Shown: piece after piece, positions 19,600 to 30,923 of the stretch
Position numbering within the stretch: position 1 is the stretch's first letter
Layout of the letters: the number at the start of each line of letters is the position of its first letter
Origin: Gracilariopsis chorda
Lineage: Eukaryota > Rhodophyta > Florideophyceae > Gracilariales > Gracilariaceae
Assembly (NCBI GenBank): GCA_003194525.1
Contig: NBIV01000062.1
Coordinates: 1-64,000, forward strand
Length of the DNA stretch: 64,000 nucleotides
Reading direction: 5' to 3'
Notes under the pieces: generated by a model
The model's input: the letters and a program-made list of their open reading frames with translations, nothing else
Told to the model about the DNA's origin: nothing
The model's database searches: none
Program-made: the position numbers and the translations under genes

Positions 19600-21128
19600 G
19601 CAGAAGCAATCGACAGAGAGTACGATGCGTTGGTGGAAAGAGGAACTTGGAAGCTGAATGATACAGAACCTGGCATGAAACCATTGCCATTCTTATGAAG
19701 GTTCTTAGCAAAATTATTAAGCTGCCAGCCTCAGCGTATCCTCCCAAAAGCGCGTTGCGTAGCACGGGGCGACCTGCAACGCCCGTACTTGGATTACGAC
19801 CCAGACAACTTGTACGCCCCGGTTGCCCGTCTTGAAACCATTCGTCTTTTGTTGGCAAAGGCCGCAGCTCAGAGCCTGATACTAGAGACTATGCAAATTA
19901 GCAATGCGTACCTGTACGGTGATCTAGACGAGCCTCTAATCATGGAACAACCCCAAAACGCATCTGGATCCTCATTTGTTCCTGGAAAGGTATGCTTGCT
20001 TCTAAATTCAATATACGGCGCAAAACAAGCCGGACAAATATGGGGATCTCTCATGCACAATGAGCTATTGCGCTTGGGATTCAAGCAGTCGAGCACCGAT
20101 AGCCGACTATATATATACAAGTCCAACAGCGGAACCTTGGCCATCGTAGTGGTCGTTGATGACTTACTGACATCTTGTAACTCCCAGTCTCTTCTGGAAG
20201 ACTTCAAGACAGAGATGCAGAACCTGTTTAAGGTTAAGGTCCTTGGAGAGGCGAAACATTTCGTTTTATTTGACATAACGAAGGACAAGAACGGAATAAA
20301 GGTACAACAAAGCAGTTATATTGACAAGATACTGCTGGAAAATGGTCTTGCCAACTCCAACGTTGTTCGAACGCCATTGCCGTCACAATGTGACATCACA
20401 GCTCGTCGAGAGGACGAACGGCGTATTTCATCCGGCGTACATGACCGCGGCCGGAAACTGGTAGGAAGTTTGATGTACTTAGCGGCCTCATCGAGGCCAG
20501 ACATCATGTTTGCTGCTTCAATGCTGGCAAGCCAGGTCCACGATCCATGCATGAGGCATGTTGGGCATGCAAAAAGAGTACTGAGATACGTGAAGGGTAC
20601 AAAGGGTCTTTGCTTGTTCTTTCCCGCTAATAACACAGCACCAATGGAGGCATACTGTGACTCAGATTGGGCCGGTCGTCGTGAGATGAGAAAGTCTACG
20701 ACAGGATTATTAATAAAGGTGAACGAAGCACCTGTAATGTGGACGACCAAGAAGCAAACTCTTGTTGCTCTGTCGTCTGGAGAGGGAGAGTACATTGCAC
20801 TGTCGTATTGTGGAAAACACTAACGTGGTTGCGTAGAATATTCTGGGAATTACGCAACGAATCAGTCCTGGAGGATGAACCTCAAATGTACCCCATATCC
20901 ATAGCAACGGACAGTTCGAATGCTTTGTCGATCGTAAAGAGTCCGAAGGTCTCGGAAAGGAACAAGCATATTGCTCTAAAACATCACTACATAAAAGAGC
21001 TGCTGGAGACCAGGATAATTGACGTGAAGTCAATAAGGACTGATTTGCAAGCTGCCGACACATTTACTAAGCCTGTTGTCTTTGACAAGCTTAGTAGACT
21101 GACGTTACTTTGTGGCTTGACGAAATAG
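19600..21128 (+). CDS. Copia G reverse transcriptase and RNase H
   Basis: RT blocks: YAPVARLETIRLLLAKAAAQ, MQISNAYLYGDLDEPL, LLNSIYGAKQAGQIW, active site VVVDDLLTS and VGSLMYLAASSRPDIMFAA. RNase H: YCDSDWAGRREMRKSTTG, then ALSSGEGEYIALS, ATDSSNALSIVKSPK, HIALKHHYIKELLE and DLQAADTFTKPV. The region is continuous in homology but not in one frame. Confidence 0.9.
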
Positions 21129-21394
21129 TATTGCTACTTGTAATTATTATCTGAATATGTTGATTTCTAACTAACCTTGCTTCTATACTACCAAGTTTTG
21201 TTTTGAAAGTAGATTCTTATATTTCATGATGATAAGTTTTGGATGTAGTAAGAGTATCATACCTTTTCCTAGTCTGCAGATGTTTCCTATAAGGTTTGGC
21301 TGTGGTACCGGTTTTTTATGGTGGTTACTATGCTTCATAATCATAGAGTAGATTAGTCGCAATCTGCACCGAATGACTTGCTTGCGAGGGACGG

Positions 21395-21553
21395 TGTGAA
21401 TGGAGACACGCCGGCCACCAGTTGGGACGTGGTTTACAGTCCACTCGTCCCGACTGGAGGCACCAAATAAATGACCTCGCTGATCTCCCTGCCTTCACCA
21501 GTATGAGGGAAAGAGGCAGACAGTGAGAAGCCACAAAGCTACACACAGCTACA
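21395..21553 (+). repeat. 3' LTR of Copia G
   Basis: 159 bp, about six mismatches against the 5' LTR. Preceded by the purine-rich GCGAGGGACGG. The 260 bases upstream, from the end of RNase H, are untranslated. Confidence 0.92.
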
Positions 21554-22010
21554 AAAGGCAGATTATCGTTCTAAAAAACCTCGATCCGTACGGTTTGGCA
21601 GCAAAAACAGTGATGGGAAGCCTGCCACCGATGAGCAAAAAGGAAGTACACGTCGGCTTGGTGCAGATCAAATTAACTCGCACTCATCGTTATTTAGTGC
21701 GGTGTGTTCCGACGCCGCAGTGGAGAGCGTGGTGCTTGCGGATCACGGTTCCGACACTAATCTACTTCCGCCTGGAGTTTTTCAGTAAAGAAAACTTGCA
21801 CATAAACATAATGCAACGAGGGAATGCATCCAAACCAATATCACACCGCTGCTTTTTGATAGGACAAAGTGCCAAACCAAAGATTGCTAAACCAATCATA
21901 TCTCATGCTACCCACAATATCTCGAATTATGGCACAGATACGTGGCCCAAAGTAGCGGATTTCGTATTTATACAGCCATTTGATTTTGGCCGGCTTACGA
22001 AATGAAATTT
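21554..22010 (+). CDS. Protease region of element H (remnant)
   Basis: Directly after Copia G the reading resumes H: VVLADHGSDTNLLPPGVF near 21,730-21,775 resembles the retropepsin active-site region of a Ty3-type lineage in which D-H-G-S-D replaces D-T/S-G. Decayed. The frame fades near 22,010. Confidence 0.6.
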
Positions 22011-22059
22011 GAAGTGAGACGCCAATCACGCAGTCCCCAAGTCGCGGATTCTACAGAAC

Positions 22060-23566
22060 CTAGACTTTAGCCCTACACTCTATAGCATACTGTACAGCGT
22101 CCACCCTCCCATCCATGCTGCACCTACTGCGTTCTTTTTGTCCCTTCTTTATGACATCCTTTTGCTTCCGTTATGCCTCCGTCGCACTTAGGCTGCTAGC
22201 AGATACTGCTGTAGAGCGTGAGAAAGATGTTAATCAGAGACGAGGCAGATTCTCTTTCTTCATTTTTTGACGCCTTTTACGATGAGGGCAAAGTCGAAGG
22301 AATCAAAAACATGATAAACTTTGATCCCGTCCATTTCGACATCTGGTGAAATCATCTTACCGAGTTCATCACTCAAGGTTACAATGTCGGTCGTGGTCAG
22401 AAGTCAAAGGTTTCCGGAAAAGATGCTCTTTTTATAACCCTAACCGTTTTGAAACAGGGAGGTTAATGTGATGTTCTCGCGCGGGTATTCAAGATAAAGG
22501 GTCCGACGTGCGAGAGTCTGGTAACCAAGTTTGTTTGCTTGATTACTTCATTCACCTCCGAATGTTTCGTTACTGAGGTTAGCAAACTTCATTCCATGGC
22601 ACTACTTCGAGACGATGGTAAACATTTTTCTACTTTTAAAGAAGCTCGCTACGCTACAGACCTCACTTTTCAACGGGCTTTTCGAGCAAGCGGTAACATC
22701 GGGGAAGGGAAACGCTATTTTAGCGGTAACCACAAGCTTTACGGTTACAAATGTTAAGTCTCTGTTCTCCCTAATGGTTTAGCGCTTGGCTCTAGTCAAC
22801 ATTACCCTGGCTCGGTTTCTGATTTTGAGATTTTTTTCAGAAAATGCAGAACTGGCGTTTAACGGAGCTTAGGAAGGATAGACAAGGTTGCAGTTTCAAT
22901 GATATCGGGGTTCTAAGTGGGGAGTTTCCAAGGCTTTGGGCAGTTCTCCTGGACAAAGACTATCAAGGCGTGCATGAAATTGCTCGGGGTATTACATCCA
23001 AAAAGACACCACCCAATGGCCCTTTATCGTTATCTGATGAAGCCTATAACAGAAAAGTATCAAGCGATCGTATTATTGTCGAGAACTACTTCGGCTGGCT
23101 TTGTGGCCTTTCGGCTTTGCTTTCTAGGAAACGACGCTGGTCCGAAACTATGTATGACGATTTCTTTCGTTTAAGGATGGCATTTACGAATATGCATATT
23201 AATTGGCAACCTTTGCGTGCGGAAGACAAGCAAAGTTTTGTTCATCTGAGGAACAGGATGATTAGTATTGCACAGGAACAAATTGAAAAGAGGAAGAGAG
23301 TCCTACAGAACTACCGTGAGAAGCGTAAGCAGCGCATTAATTTGCAGTTTCGCTCTTCGCAAGCTGCTAGCCAGGCTGCCACCCAGGGGCATTCTTGGCG
23401 ACGTTAAAGTGATATGAAAAAGAGTAAATGATTTGTTCTGCATCATACTCCGCATTTGCATTCTCAAATGGGTGTTGTGGAATAGTTTTAGATTTGTTAT
23501 AAGATTACCTGCCACCAGAAGATGAAGCTCGACGTAAGTCTACTTAAAAGGCACCGAACAAAGCTA
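22060..23566 (+). mobile_element. PIF/Harbinger DNA transposon relic
   Basis: Holds a DDE_Tnp_4-type transposase relic on the plus strand. I could not see convincing terminal inverted repeats; the left limit is where H protease fades and the right limit is where pogo-1 begins, so both are approximate. The stretch 23,408-23,566 after the transposase has no gene. Confidence 0.7.
22227..23407 (+). pseudogene. Harbinger transposase, inactive
   Basis: Reading begins about MLIRDEADSLSSFFDAFYDE near 22,227. The catalytic core is plain: TDLTFQRAFRASGNIGEGKR with the first D, YFSGNHKLYGYKC, LPNGLALGSSQHYPGSVSD, LLDKDYQG with the second D and DRIIVENYFGWLCGLS with the E. After the core comes a basic Arg/Lys-rich helix (EQIEKRKRVLQNYREKRKQR) and the end at HSWRR. 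There are stops after DIW (about 22,346), after LKQGG (about 22,465) and after YGYKC (about 22,756), and a frame change near 22,860. The family normally needs a second Myb-like protein, which is not seen here. Confidence 0.85.
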
Positions 23567-23690
23567 TAGGTGAACACTGTGATTAGTGTGGGTGCGCTAA
23601 TAGTGTATACACGGTAGTTAGTGTGGTCCAAACTAGTTTACGTGCATAAAGCGAGTGTATTGACGCAATTAGTGGGGATACGGAACCCAT
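23567..23690 (+). repeat. pogo-1 left terminal inverted repeat and subterminal repeats
   Basis: GGTGAACACTGT is followed by degenerate ATTAGTGTGG-like units (23,582 on, about 23,619 and about 23,669). Such units are plausible transposase-binding sites (inference). Confidence 0.75.
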
Positions 23691-24039
23691 TCGTCTGTCT
23701 TTGCGCGCCACATTCGTAAACAAAGCTCTCAAAACCGTCCTGGATCAGTAATTCTTCGCCTGTGCCATCAGATAAGCAGTTTCTTAGACTGGAACTTCCC
23801 CAGCCCCATGTATCTTTATGCATCCCCTCTCATCAGTTCATTTGTTTGCATGGGATCCAGAGCAGCGACAAATGCAACATCACACACAGAGGACTCAACA
23901 TCACACTCAACAAGCACAGCTCTTTCAGTAGAGTCCCTCACATCCACAGACACAGGGTTCACTACCATGGGCTCAAAACAGAAGTGATTACCACATAATG
24001 TCCTTAATAACACAAACAAAGCCGTAATCGCACAATGGA

Positions 24040-25461
24040 TGATCGATGAAGCATCATCGAGCGGAGAACGCCAAATTACAGCTCGTATTTCAGCACTTTC
24101 CCCAGTTCTTTTGGGGAAACTACAAAGTCAACATACAACGCCCAATTTGGTACTAGAAGAATCGTAATGGGTTGATAGTGGCTCATGACAGGACGTCAAA
24201 ACCCAGCCGTTACTCGTTCATGAAGCACACAAAATCAGGATTCAAGCGACAATACTGCAAAACCGAGAAAGGGCTAGGACGTTAGATCACTGTCTGGGTG
24301 TCATCATTACAACAGGATGTTCTGGAAGATTTTAATCGTATGTGCAAGACGGGCGTAAAGTTTAAAGCCCGAATTCTCCGCAAGCTCACACTTGCGCTCA
24401 TATCCAATAGGAGCGAAGTTGCATATCACTCGAATATGCTAGACCACAGAAGTGGAAAAAATATAAGGGACCATGTAACGCATCAGTGGGTACCGACTTT
24501 CATGGAGCTGTCAAGTATTGTAAATCGTTCACAATGTGGTAAACTAATGGTGTCCCCCACGAAACAGGCGCAGGTAGAAAGAGAGGTGGCCTAACATTTG
24601 GGAGAGTTAGCAAGAGATTTTCGGTCTAATCGCTTGCGGGAAGAGGATGTCTTCAACGCTGATGAGACACAACTCTGGATCAACATGGACAGTCACAAAA
24701 CTTTGGCGCTGGTTGGTGACACAAACCTCCTCTACGCTGAGGTTCTTTCTGAGGATTATGGAACGACGATGATTGTACTTATTTCAGGTGGGCCACATGC
24801 AGCGTTAGAAGCTCCCTTGCTTATCTTCAAGAACACTGATAAGAATCACCCGAATCGAGGACTTGCTGATGATGATCCTGGCGTTTTGTATCGGACGGGC
24901 CCAAAAGCTTGGATGGACAAGAGAGTTTTTCTGGAATGGGTGAAAGAAAGAAGAGTGTTAACGGCGCTTCCGAATGGGCGTAAACGCGTTTTATATATTG
25001 GTAATGTTAGCACGCACGATATAGAAGATGAGATGAAAGTGGCTTTGGAACGTAACAACACTGAGATTCGCTTCTTCCCATGTAACGCCACCCACTTGGC
25101 TCAGCCTGCAGACATTTTTGTAATTCAGAAGCTGAAGACATACTGACGTCACGAGTGGAATGATTTCGAGATGAAATTGTTAAAGAACAGCATGTGGGTA
25201 GACGTCCCTAAAGCGTGAGGGAAACTTTTGAATCCGGGAAAGTGCCATTTTTTGCAACTTGCAGCGAGGTTGGTTCGCGCTGTTAGCGCTCAACGGGATA
25301 GCGATGGAGTGCGCTACGCTAGAAAGGCTATGATTAGATGTGGTATGGCGCTCAATCTGAACGGCCAGTGGGAGGAAAGGCAGCTTTTCTTAGCGCTGCA
25401 GACGATAATATCAAAGTATCGTGCTAATTTTGAGGCAAAAGAGGTAGGTATCACCTCTTGA
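24040..25461 (+). pseudogene. pogo-1 transposase, inactive
   Basis: Visible from about 24,298. The DDE_1 domain reads EEDVFNADETQLWINMDSHK (first D), PLLIFKNTDKNHPNRG, YRTGPKAWMDKRVFLEWV, then LYIGNVSTHDIEDEM where the family expects a D in a VDN-type motif, so the second acidic residue is missing, and FFPCNATHLAQPADIFVIQKLK with the last D. The tail (NPGKCHFLQLAARLVRAV, YARKAMIRCGMALNLNGQW) is typical of the group. In-frame stops lie at about 24,592, 25,144 and 25,216. Upstream, a stretch near 24.04-24.3 kb would hold the helix-turn-helix part but is poorly readable. Confidence 0.85.
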
Positions 25462-25770
25462 AGCTGTAATAAAATGAATAGGATGATTTGAGTGGTCTTC
25501 CTTTTCTAACTCGGTTGGATACATCTGGAACCCAGTCAGGTTCCTCTTGCAATACCTTGCCCTTTAAATCTTCAAGAAGAGCGTCATCGGCATTCGCTGG
25601 ATTCTCAACCGGTTCCTTTGCCTTGGCGCCTGTGGTAGCAATTTTGATGCCAGACTTTGGCACGAACTCGAGAATCATTACAGCCCCGACGTGCTTGCCC
25701 ATCTGCTCAATATCCTCTTGAGACACAGCTTTGAGAACCTCTATTGACCTTTTCTGGATCCACACTATTG
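25445..25770 (-). other. Minus-strand ORF in pogo-1, unassigned
   Basis: 104 residues on the minus strand (25,451-25,765) with VSQEDIEQMGKHVGAVMILE, an Ala/Glu-rich middle and LEDLKGKVLQEEPDWVPDV. It lies between the transposase and the right end. It may simply be a chance frame, or the end of a second element gene read convergently; I see no known domain. Confidence 0.3.
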
Positions 25771-25774
25771 CCGT

Positions 25775-25924
25775 GACATCTATTTAGTGTGGGCCACAGT
25801 AATAAATCCACCTCGTATTTAGTGTAGACACCGAATTAGTGTGGTCCACACTAATTCCTGTGTTCTCTTCAAGTTCTGGGGATTCAAAATTAGCGTGGTG
25901 TACACTAATAACAGTGTTCACCTG
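25775..25924 (+). repeat. pogo-1 right subterminal repeats and terminal inverted repeat
   Basis: Three to five copies of TTAGTGTGG or its complement (around 25,785, 25,818, 25,835, 25,847, 25,891 and 25,905), one pair forming the palindrome TTAGTGTGGTCCACACTAA, then AGTGTTCACCTG at the end. Confidence 0.75.
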
Positions 25925-27397
25925 CAATTCTACGAGGTGTGGAATGGGTTATAAGCGATAAAAAAACAGAATTCCCGATGCTCCGTGTTGGAGCAATAAA
26001 GGTGAAGCCCGTGAGCTTCCTTTATTGTTGGAGATGCTGAAGTCTCGGTGCTTAAAGTGCGCTTGTCCGCCGTCGCTCGTTCTACGTGGCTATGCTGTCT
26101 GTCGTGTGACAAAACTCGGCAGACATGTGTTGCAGACCATCAGATGTGACAACAAATCAATCCTGGCAGCTGCATGTGACAAAAATGATGGAATAATTAA
26201 CATTCCACATGCCTTTGCTCAGGATGCTAAAAGTCGAGGCCAGGGTCTCATTGCCGCTCTATCAGAAGATTCCTCTGGTACCTACCACAGCCACGGAGGC
26301 GGGGAAGCCGACGCGTTGGATGAGAGCAGTGTCTACATCGATATGGGAGGTAATCCTAACGAAAAATTGGATGCCATAGCAATACCGCACTTTAGGCAAC
26401 GCGTGGCGCCACTGGTGGAAATATTAGAGGACGCGTATGCCAAAGTGGCCCAAGAACAAAGCGATCTATTCGTAGAACTCGACTGGAGAGCTTGTGTTGG
26501 GGCAAATGGCACGAAAAGGCTTTTCTTCAATTACAAGACAGCCTCCGCAACGCAGTACAACTGTCCTACGCAAAGGCCAGAAAGGTCATTTGTATCTACA
26601 CCGACTCATCACAGCGTTTTTGATCAGGAGTAGTCACTCAGACGGACTTTGATCAGCTGCAGCTGCCCGTTCAGGAACAACAGCATGAACCCTTTGCTTT
26701 CTTGGGTGCTGCTTTCAAGAGTGCCGAGTTCAACTGGAGCACTGTTCAGCAGGAGGCCTACGCAGTGTTTCAAGTGTTCGAGAAAGTGGACTACCTGTTT
26801 ATGGAGTAGCAGCCAGTACACGTCTTCGCGGACCATCGGAATCTTCTTTTCGTCTTCGCACCTCTCGCTCTAGAGCGAGCTCTAGGGCGACACATCGTGT
26901 CAAAGGTCCAAAGATGGGCATTGTTTCTATCTCGTTCTAATTACGTCATCGAGCATATCAATGGATGCAGCAACATTTTTGGCGACATTCTAACTCATTG
27001 GACTTAGAACTATCATGTAGAAAAGTTGCTACAAAGGCTATAGACAGTCTCCTGGATACCGCAGCGCAATTGGTTCCCTCAGTCGAAGACGTTGAGTGGC
27101 CGGACATGGACGAGCTCCAAGCAGCAAATCATGGTGCTGAAGCGAGGTCAGCCGGACTGAATATGGGTGAGGACGGGCTGCTACAAAACGATAATTGTAT
27201 CAGGATACCGGACAGGGAGGAAGAGCTAAAGCTAAGAATCTTCATCACTTCACATTGTGGTACCATGGGACAGAGGAATGCTAGCCACGGAGAGCGTGAT
27301 ACGGGAGGATTTCCTATGCGATGGCATGGCAGAAGATGTGTCCGTGTTCGGTCGAGGATGCTAACAGTGCATTGTAACGCGCATGGGCGAGGTTATA
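25925..27397 (+). CDS. RT thumb, RNase H and integrase zinc-binding part of element H (remnant)
   Basis: After pogo-1 the H reading resumes: AIPHFRQRVAPLVEILEDAY near 26,380, then VICIYTDSSQ near 26,600, HEPFAFLGAAFKSAEFNWST with EAYAVFQVFEKVDYLF, VFADHRNLLFVFAPLALERA and WALFLSRSNYVIEHINGCSN (RNase H and its end). From about 27,170 the integrase N-terminal zinc-binding region starts (IPDREEELKLRIFITSHCG). It is cut at 27,397 by pogo-2. The RNase H wording is characteristic of one Ty3-type lineage I associate with oomycetes. Confidence 0.78.
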
Positions 27398-27420
27398 CCC
27401 CTCTCATCGGTGCAATTTGG
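27398..27420 (+). repeat. pogo-2 left terminal inverted repeat
   Basis: CCCCTCTCATCGGTGCAATTTGG; pairs with 29,657-29,679. Confidence 0.9.
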
Positions 27421-27720
27421 TGCATGGCGTAATTTTATACGGCATTTTTCCCCGCATCGCGTAACCAGAGAACTTGAATTGAAGGTCTCAGACTAACTCT
27501 CAGTCTTCTTTACCGTCAGCATTGGCGCACAACTTCAAGCCAGAACTTCCACCTCCCAAGATGTCCAGTGCTTTGCAACACAGCACTAAAAATGCCACCT
27601 CCTATGCGGCTCATGTCCGCAGCGTTCAAAACGCAGCATGAAGATCGATAGCTCCAAAACGTCCACAGAGAAGCGGCACTAGAGCTGCTCAAGAAAGACG
27701 TTTCCATCCGCACAACGTCA

Positions 27721-29316
27721 ATGGAAACCAATTTATCGTCTTCAACTGTACAACGCCTTCGAGCTGCGCTACAAAGCAAGAACTATATAACCCTACATAA
27801 GCTTTTGGATCCAGTTACCCACCACGCTGGTAGACCATTTTTTGTAACCATACCCGAACAAATGTTGGTTTTAAATCGTGCTTTCGAGGCAGCTCAGCGA
27901 GGATTCGCAATGGATGTGAAGCAAATGAGAGTGGTGCTAGGAGGTTTCACAAAAGATGGACGTAGGAGATACAAAAACGGGCTTCCAAGCGGTGATACTT
28001 TGCGTCGATTCAGAGCAAAAAACAGACAGCTCACCCTTCGAAATGCGGAGAGTATAACGCAGGCTTGTTTAGCTGCACAATCTTACAGTCATGTACAATC
28101 GCCCAAAGAAGTGTTAATGAAGGTTGACAAAAAACATCCAGGCCTTCTCTCCGATCCCAATCGCGTTTGGAAGTATGACGAAACCAGAATCCTTCCTGAG
28201 TTCGGAAAGCGCGTCAAGTGTTTCTGTCCTTCTGATAGTCATAAGGGTGGCACTAGACTGTGAATGAAGGAAAATGGAAAGCATGTTACCGCAGGAATTG
28301 CCATCTCGGTTACAGGACACGTTGCTCTACTAGTGCTGATAGCTTCAGGAAAGCGGAAAGTATCCCATTGGCTTGAACCACTGCATCTAGAACACTTCTT
28401 CCATGAAGATGGTATTCCACATTGGCTCACGGATAAAAGCTGGTGTCCTGGAGACACCTGTTTATTAGTTAGCGGAAATAGGTCAGTCGATGGCAAGAAC
28501 ATGCCTCACATCGTTTTGCACATTGACAGGTTCGTACGCACAGTAATTTCTTAAGACCCACCTGTTCCTTTCCTTCTGGATGGACACAGTTCTCGTCAGA
28601 GTGTAGAGTGGCTGGATGTCTGTGCAGAAGTGAAAATAGAAGTTATCAAACTCCCGGCAAACATAACACTTTTTCTACAGCCTTTCCGAAAAGTTGTTAA
28701 CAAACGCTTTCAATAACGCATACGCAAAACTAGAGACGCTTTGATGAGATAGTGCCATATCTCCCATGCCAACGTTTCGCTTAAAATCAAGTTAGGTGTG
28801 GCAGGATTTTTTGGAGTCACAAACGCTGTTGCCCAGAAAGCTTTTGTTGAAGCGCGGCTTTGGCCGATGAACTACGGCTTTATGGAGCCGTTGACTGTAC
28901 CAAAGGCCAGTGAAGCGGCCACAACTACCCTGCAGAGTGGAGGTCCAGTTGATCATGATACTTTTGATCTGGAAACAACGTCAGTGTTTCACAACAGGCG
29001 TGCGAGTCGCATGCTTGTTAATCAGATACACCGCATGACTTCACCTGGTTGTCGACCGTCATACGTCCTGGCGGAAATTGCACTGTTGATGCGCACCTCT
29101 TACGTGGTCACCCAGTTGTTTAACAAAAGAATTGCCCCTGTTCCCTACGCTTCTAAGTGTTCTGCTTCAAACAAGGTTATTTGTTCCAGTAATGTTGCAG
29201 AGCTACTGACAGTTGATGAAATGCGGAGCAAATTGGGTTCAATGGTGGGTTTCAAAGCCACGAAGAACTCTTCGCTGGTAGTGAGTGGGCTTAGTGCGGT
29301 TCGGAGTATAGTGTAA
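27721..29316 (+). pseudogene. pogo-2 transposase, inactive
   Basis: ATG at 27,721. A helix-turn-helix-like N-terminus (YKNGLPSGDTLRRFRAKNRQ) precedes the DDE_1 domain: NRVWKYDETRILPEFGKRVK (first D, near 28,173), GKHVTAGIAISVTGH, VPFLLDGHSSRQSVEWLDV (second D, near 28,580) and LPANITLFLQPFRKVVNKRF, where the family usually has LQPCD, so the third acidic residue appears lost. The frame is interrupted by stops at 28,261 and 28,552 and continues in other frames to 29,316 (GFFGVTNAVAQKAFVEARLW onward). Genomic context: it splits the integrase region of H. Confidence 0.87.
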
Positions 29317-29656
29317 AAGAAGAACGAGCTACCAAGTCGTCAGACGAAGATGGGAGGAAAAAAAAAAACAGCTCAAGCGATAGCATCTTGCATGACGTTC
29401 CAATCGTGCAGTGGCCCACACGTGAAAAGGAATCTATCGGGCGTAGAACCGTTCTTGCAGCAGTTGACTGCAATGGAACTGCAGCAGAAGCGTTAGTGAC
29501 GCTTGCTGAGAGGCAGAGAGACCGATAACCTGAATGAAACGCCGTACCAAATTGTGCGTTTTGTCGTAAAACGTGTTTTGTTGGTGCTGTTCTGATACAG
29601 GATGATCGTTGATTTTGGCCCTTTGAATGTACATTCTGAGTCTCTCGTTATGTGTT

Positions 29657-29679
29657 CCAAATTGCGCCGACGAGAGGGA
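29657..29679 (+). repeat. pogo-2 right terminal inverted repeat
   Basis: CCAAATTGCGCCGACGAGAGGGA; pairs with 27,398-27,420. Confidence 0.9.
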
Positions 29680-30545
29680 TACCCCGCCCATTCCGCCAAG
29701 CTCTACATGGTGGCTCACCTAACGAAGTCATCCACATTGATTTTTTGTTCATGGGAGCCATAAAGGAGGGTCTGAAGTACATACTAATAGTGCGTGATGA
29801 CGCATCCAGATATGTGTGGTTCTTTCTCGCGGAATTCGTAAATAGCGAGGTGGCAGCTGAAACACTCTTCCAATGGTACGCGATGTCTGGTGGGTTTGAA
29901 GGGCTAGTCACCGATGAAGGGGAGCATTTCAAGAACGAGCTAAGTCAGAATCTGTCAAGAGAGATGTTAGTGGAACACCATTTTGCTACAGCATACTCTC
30001 CTTGGGCTGATAACACTGTACAAAGGGTGTGCCAGGAGGTGCTGCGCGCCTGTAAGGCCCTGCTTCACGAACTGCGCCTCGCTCCAAAAGATTGGCCTGC
30101 TGTCACCGATTGTCTACAGAGTGTGATCAATCATGCACCGCTTGCGCGACTGGGCCTTCGCAACCCTGCCCACCCTGGGGTCTATCGAATGCCGCAAGAT
30201 GTCTTTACCTCTCGCAGACCAACAGCGCCATTACTGCGTGCGTAACTGGTCGCGAAGAATACCAAGTTGCCTGGACGAACTGAGGTTCGACTTCGGCAGG
30301 TCATTGGCATTGAAGCTACACAGATCGCTCTAGAAGATATGCATGGTAACGTGGCCGACCAGAACGCTGCATCACGCGCAAAGGCGGTGCTGCGTCATAA
30401 CGCCAAAACAAAAGTGCAGAATCGTCATTTCGAAATCGGTTATTTTGTCTTGGTGCGCCGTGCACGGAATAAAGTGCAGAAGCTTCATTTTGTCAGGCGT
30501 CGACCACGCAGAGTGACGGCCGTCAAGTGCGACTGGTTTTTTTAG
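29680..30545 (+). CDS. Integrase core of element H (remnant)
   Basis: Reads GIPRPFRQALHGGSPNEVIH, IDFLFMGAIKEGLKYILIVR (first D), DEGEHFKNELSQNLSREM (second D) and YSPWADNTVQRVCQEVLRAC at the third position. Beyond 30,245 the integrase C-terminal region follows in other frames (FEIGYFVLVRRARNKVQKLH near 30,430). Confidence 0.85.
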
Positions 30546-30870
30546 GTCGAAAATTTATTAAAGCACAAGAAAGAAGCTGTACACAGCCGTCCACTTGTGC
30601 GCTACCGCTGTGGCCTGGATGGGAAAGAAGTGTATCCAATACTACTCTGTTTCGCCAAGCACTCCAAAACGACCTACCAGGATGCATTTGCGTTGAAATT
30701 CATCCTCTAGGAAAAAGACGGCTTGCAGGTGCTGGTGTAATGGAAAGGGCTTCCCGATATTGTCGACCAAACATGGGAACCAACTGAGCAGGTTTTCAAG
30801 GAACTACCAGAGCTACTCGGCGATTTTTTACACACGTTTGGAAAGCATGATCTGAAACAGAAGGCGTTGT
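30546..30870 (+). CDS. Chromodomain-like C-terminus of H pol (remnant)
   Basis: Around 30,716-30,870 the reading GLPDIVDQTWEPTEQVFKEL followed by LLGDFLHTFGKHDLKQKAL resembles a chromodomain tail (W-E-P motif). It precedes the 3' LTR, the expected place. Confidence 0.6.
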
Positions 30871-30923
30871 GACCCGCATTTCTGAGTAAAGCGAACTAAC
30901 TCAGCGCACGTTTCATGGGGCAC

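Larger units (their letters stand above)
15640..21558 (+). mobile_element. Ty1/Copia retrotransposon G, complete with LTRs and target duplication
   Basis: 159-bp LTRs at 15,645-15,803 and 21,395-21,553 differ at about six positions. The element is flanked by AAAGG (15,640-15,644 and 21,554-21,558). Coding order is gag-protease-integrase-RT-RNase H. Both ends lie inside element H (between its zinc knuckle and its protease), so G is younger than H. A few breaks are present. Confidence 0.93.
23567..25924 (+). mobile_element. pogo-like DNA transposon 1
   Basis: Terminal inverted repeats: left TAGGTGAACACTGTGATTAG from 23,567, right end the complement of CAGGTGAACACTGTTATTAG at 25,924. The left flank is TA; the right flank is CA, probably a decayed TA duplication. 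Both ends carry several subterminal copies of ATTAGTGTGG and its complement. It encodes a pogo/jerky-type DDE transposase. It lies between the Harbinger relic and the RNase H part of H. Confidence 0.85.
27398..29679 (+). mobile_element. pogo-like DNA transposon 2, inserted in the integrase region of H
   Basis: Left end CCCCTCTCATCGGTGCAATT at 27,398, right end complementary to TCCCTCTCGTCGGCGCAATT at 29,679: terminal inverted repeats of about 23 bp with three mismatches. TA flanks both ends (27,396-27,397 and 29,680-29,681). Integrase reading of H stops at the left TA and the integrase core begins at the right one. Confidence 0.93.

Noticed and set aside
26025-26633. 202-codon frame as a possible separate gene between pogo-1 and pogo-2
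   Set aside because: Its second half carries the RT-thumb motif of element H and the neighbouring phase holds the rest, so it is part of H pol.
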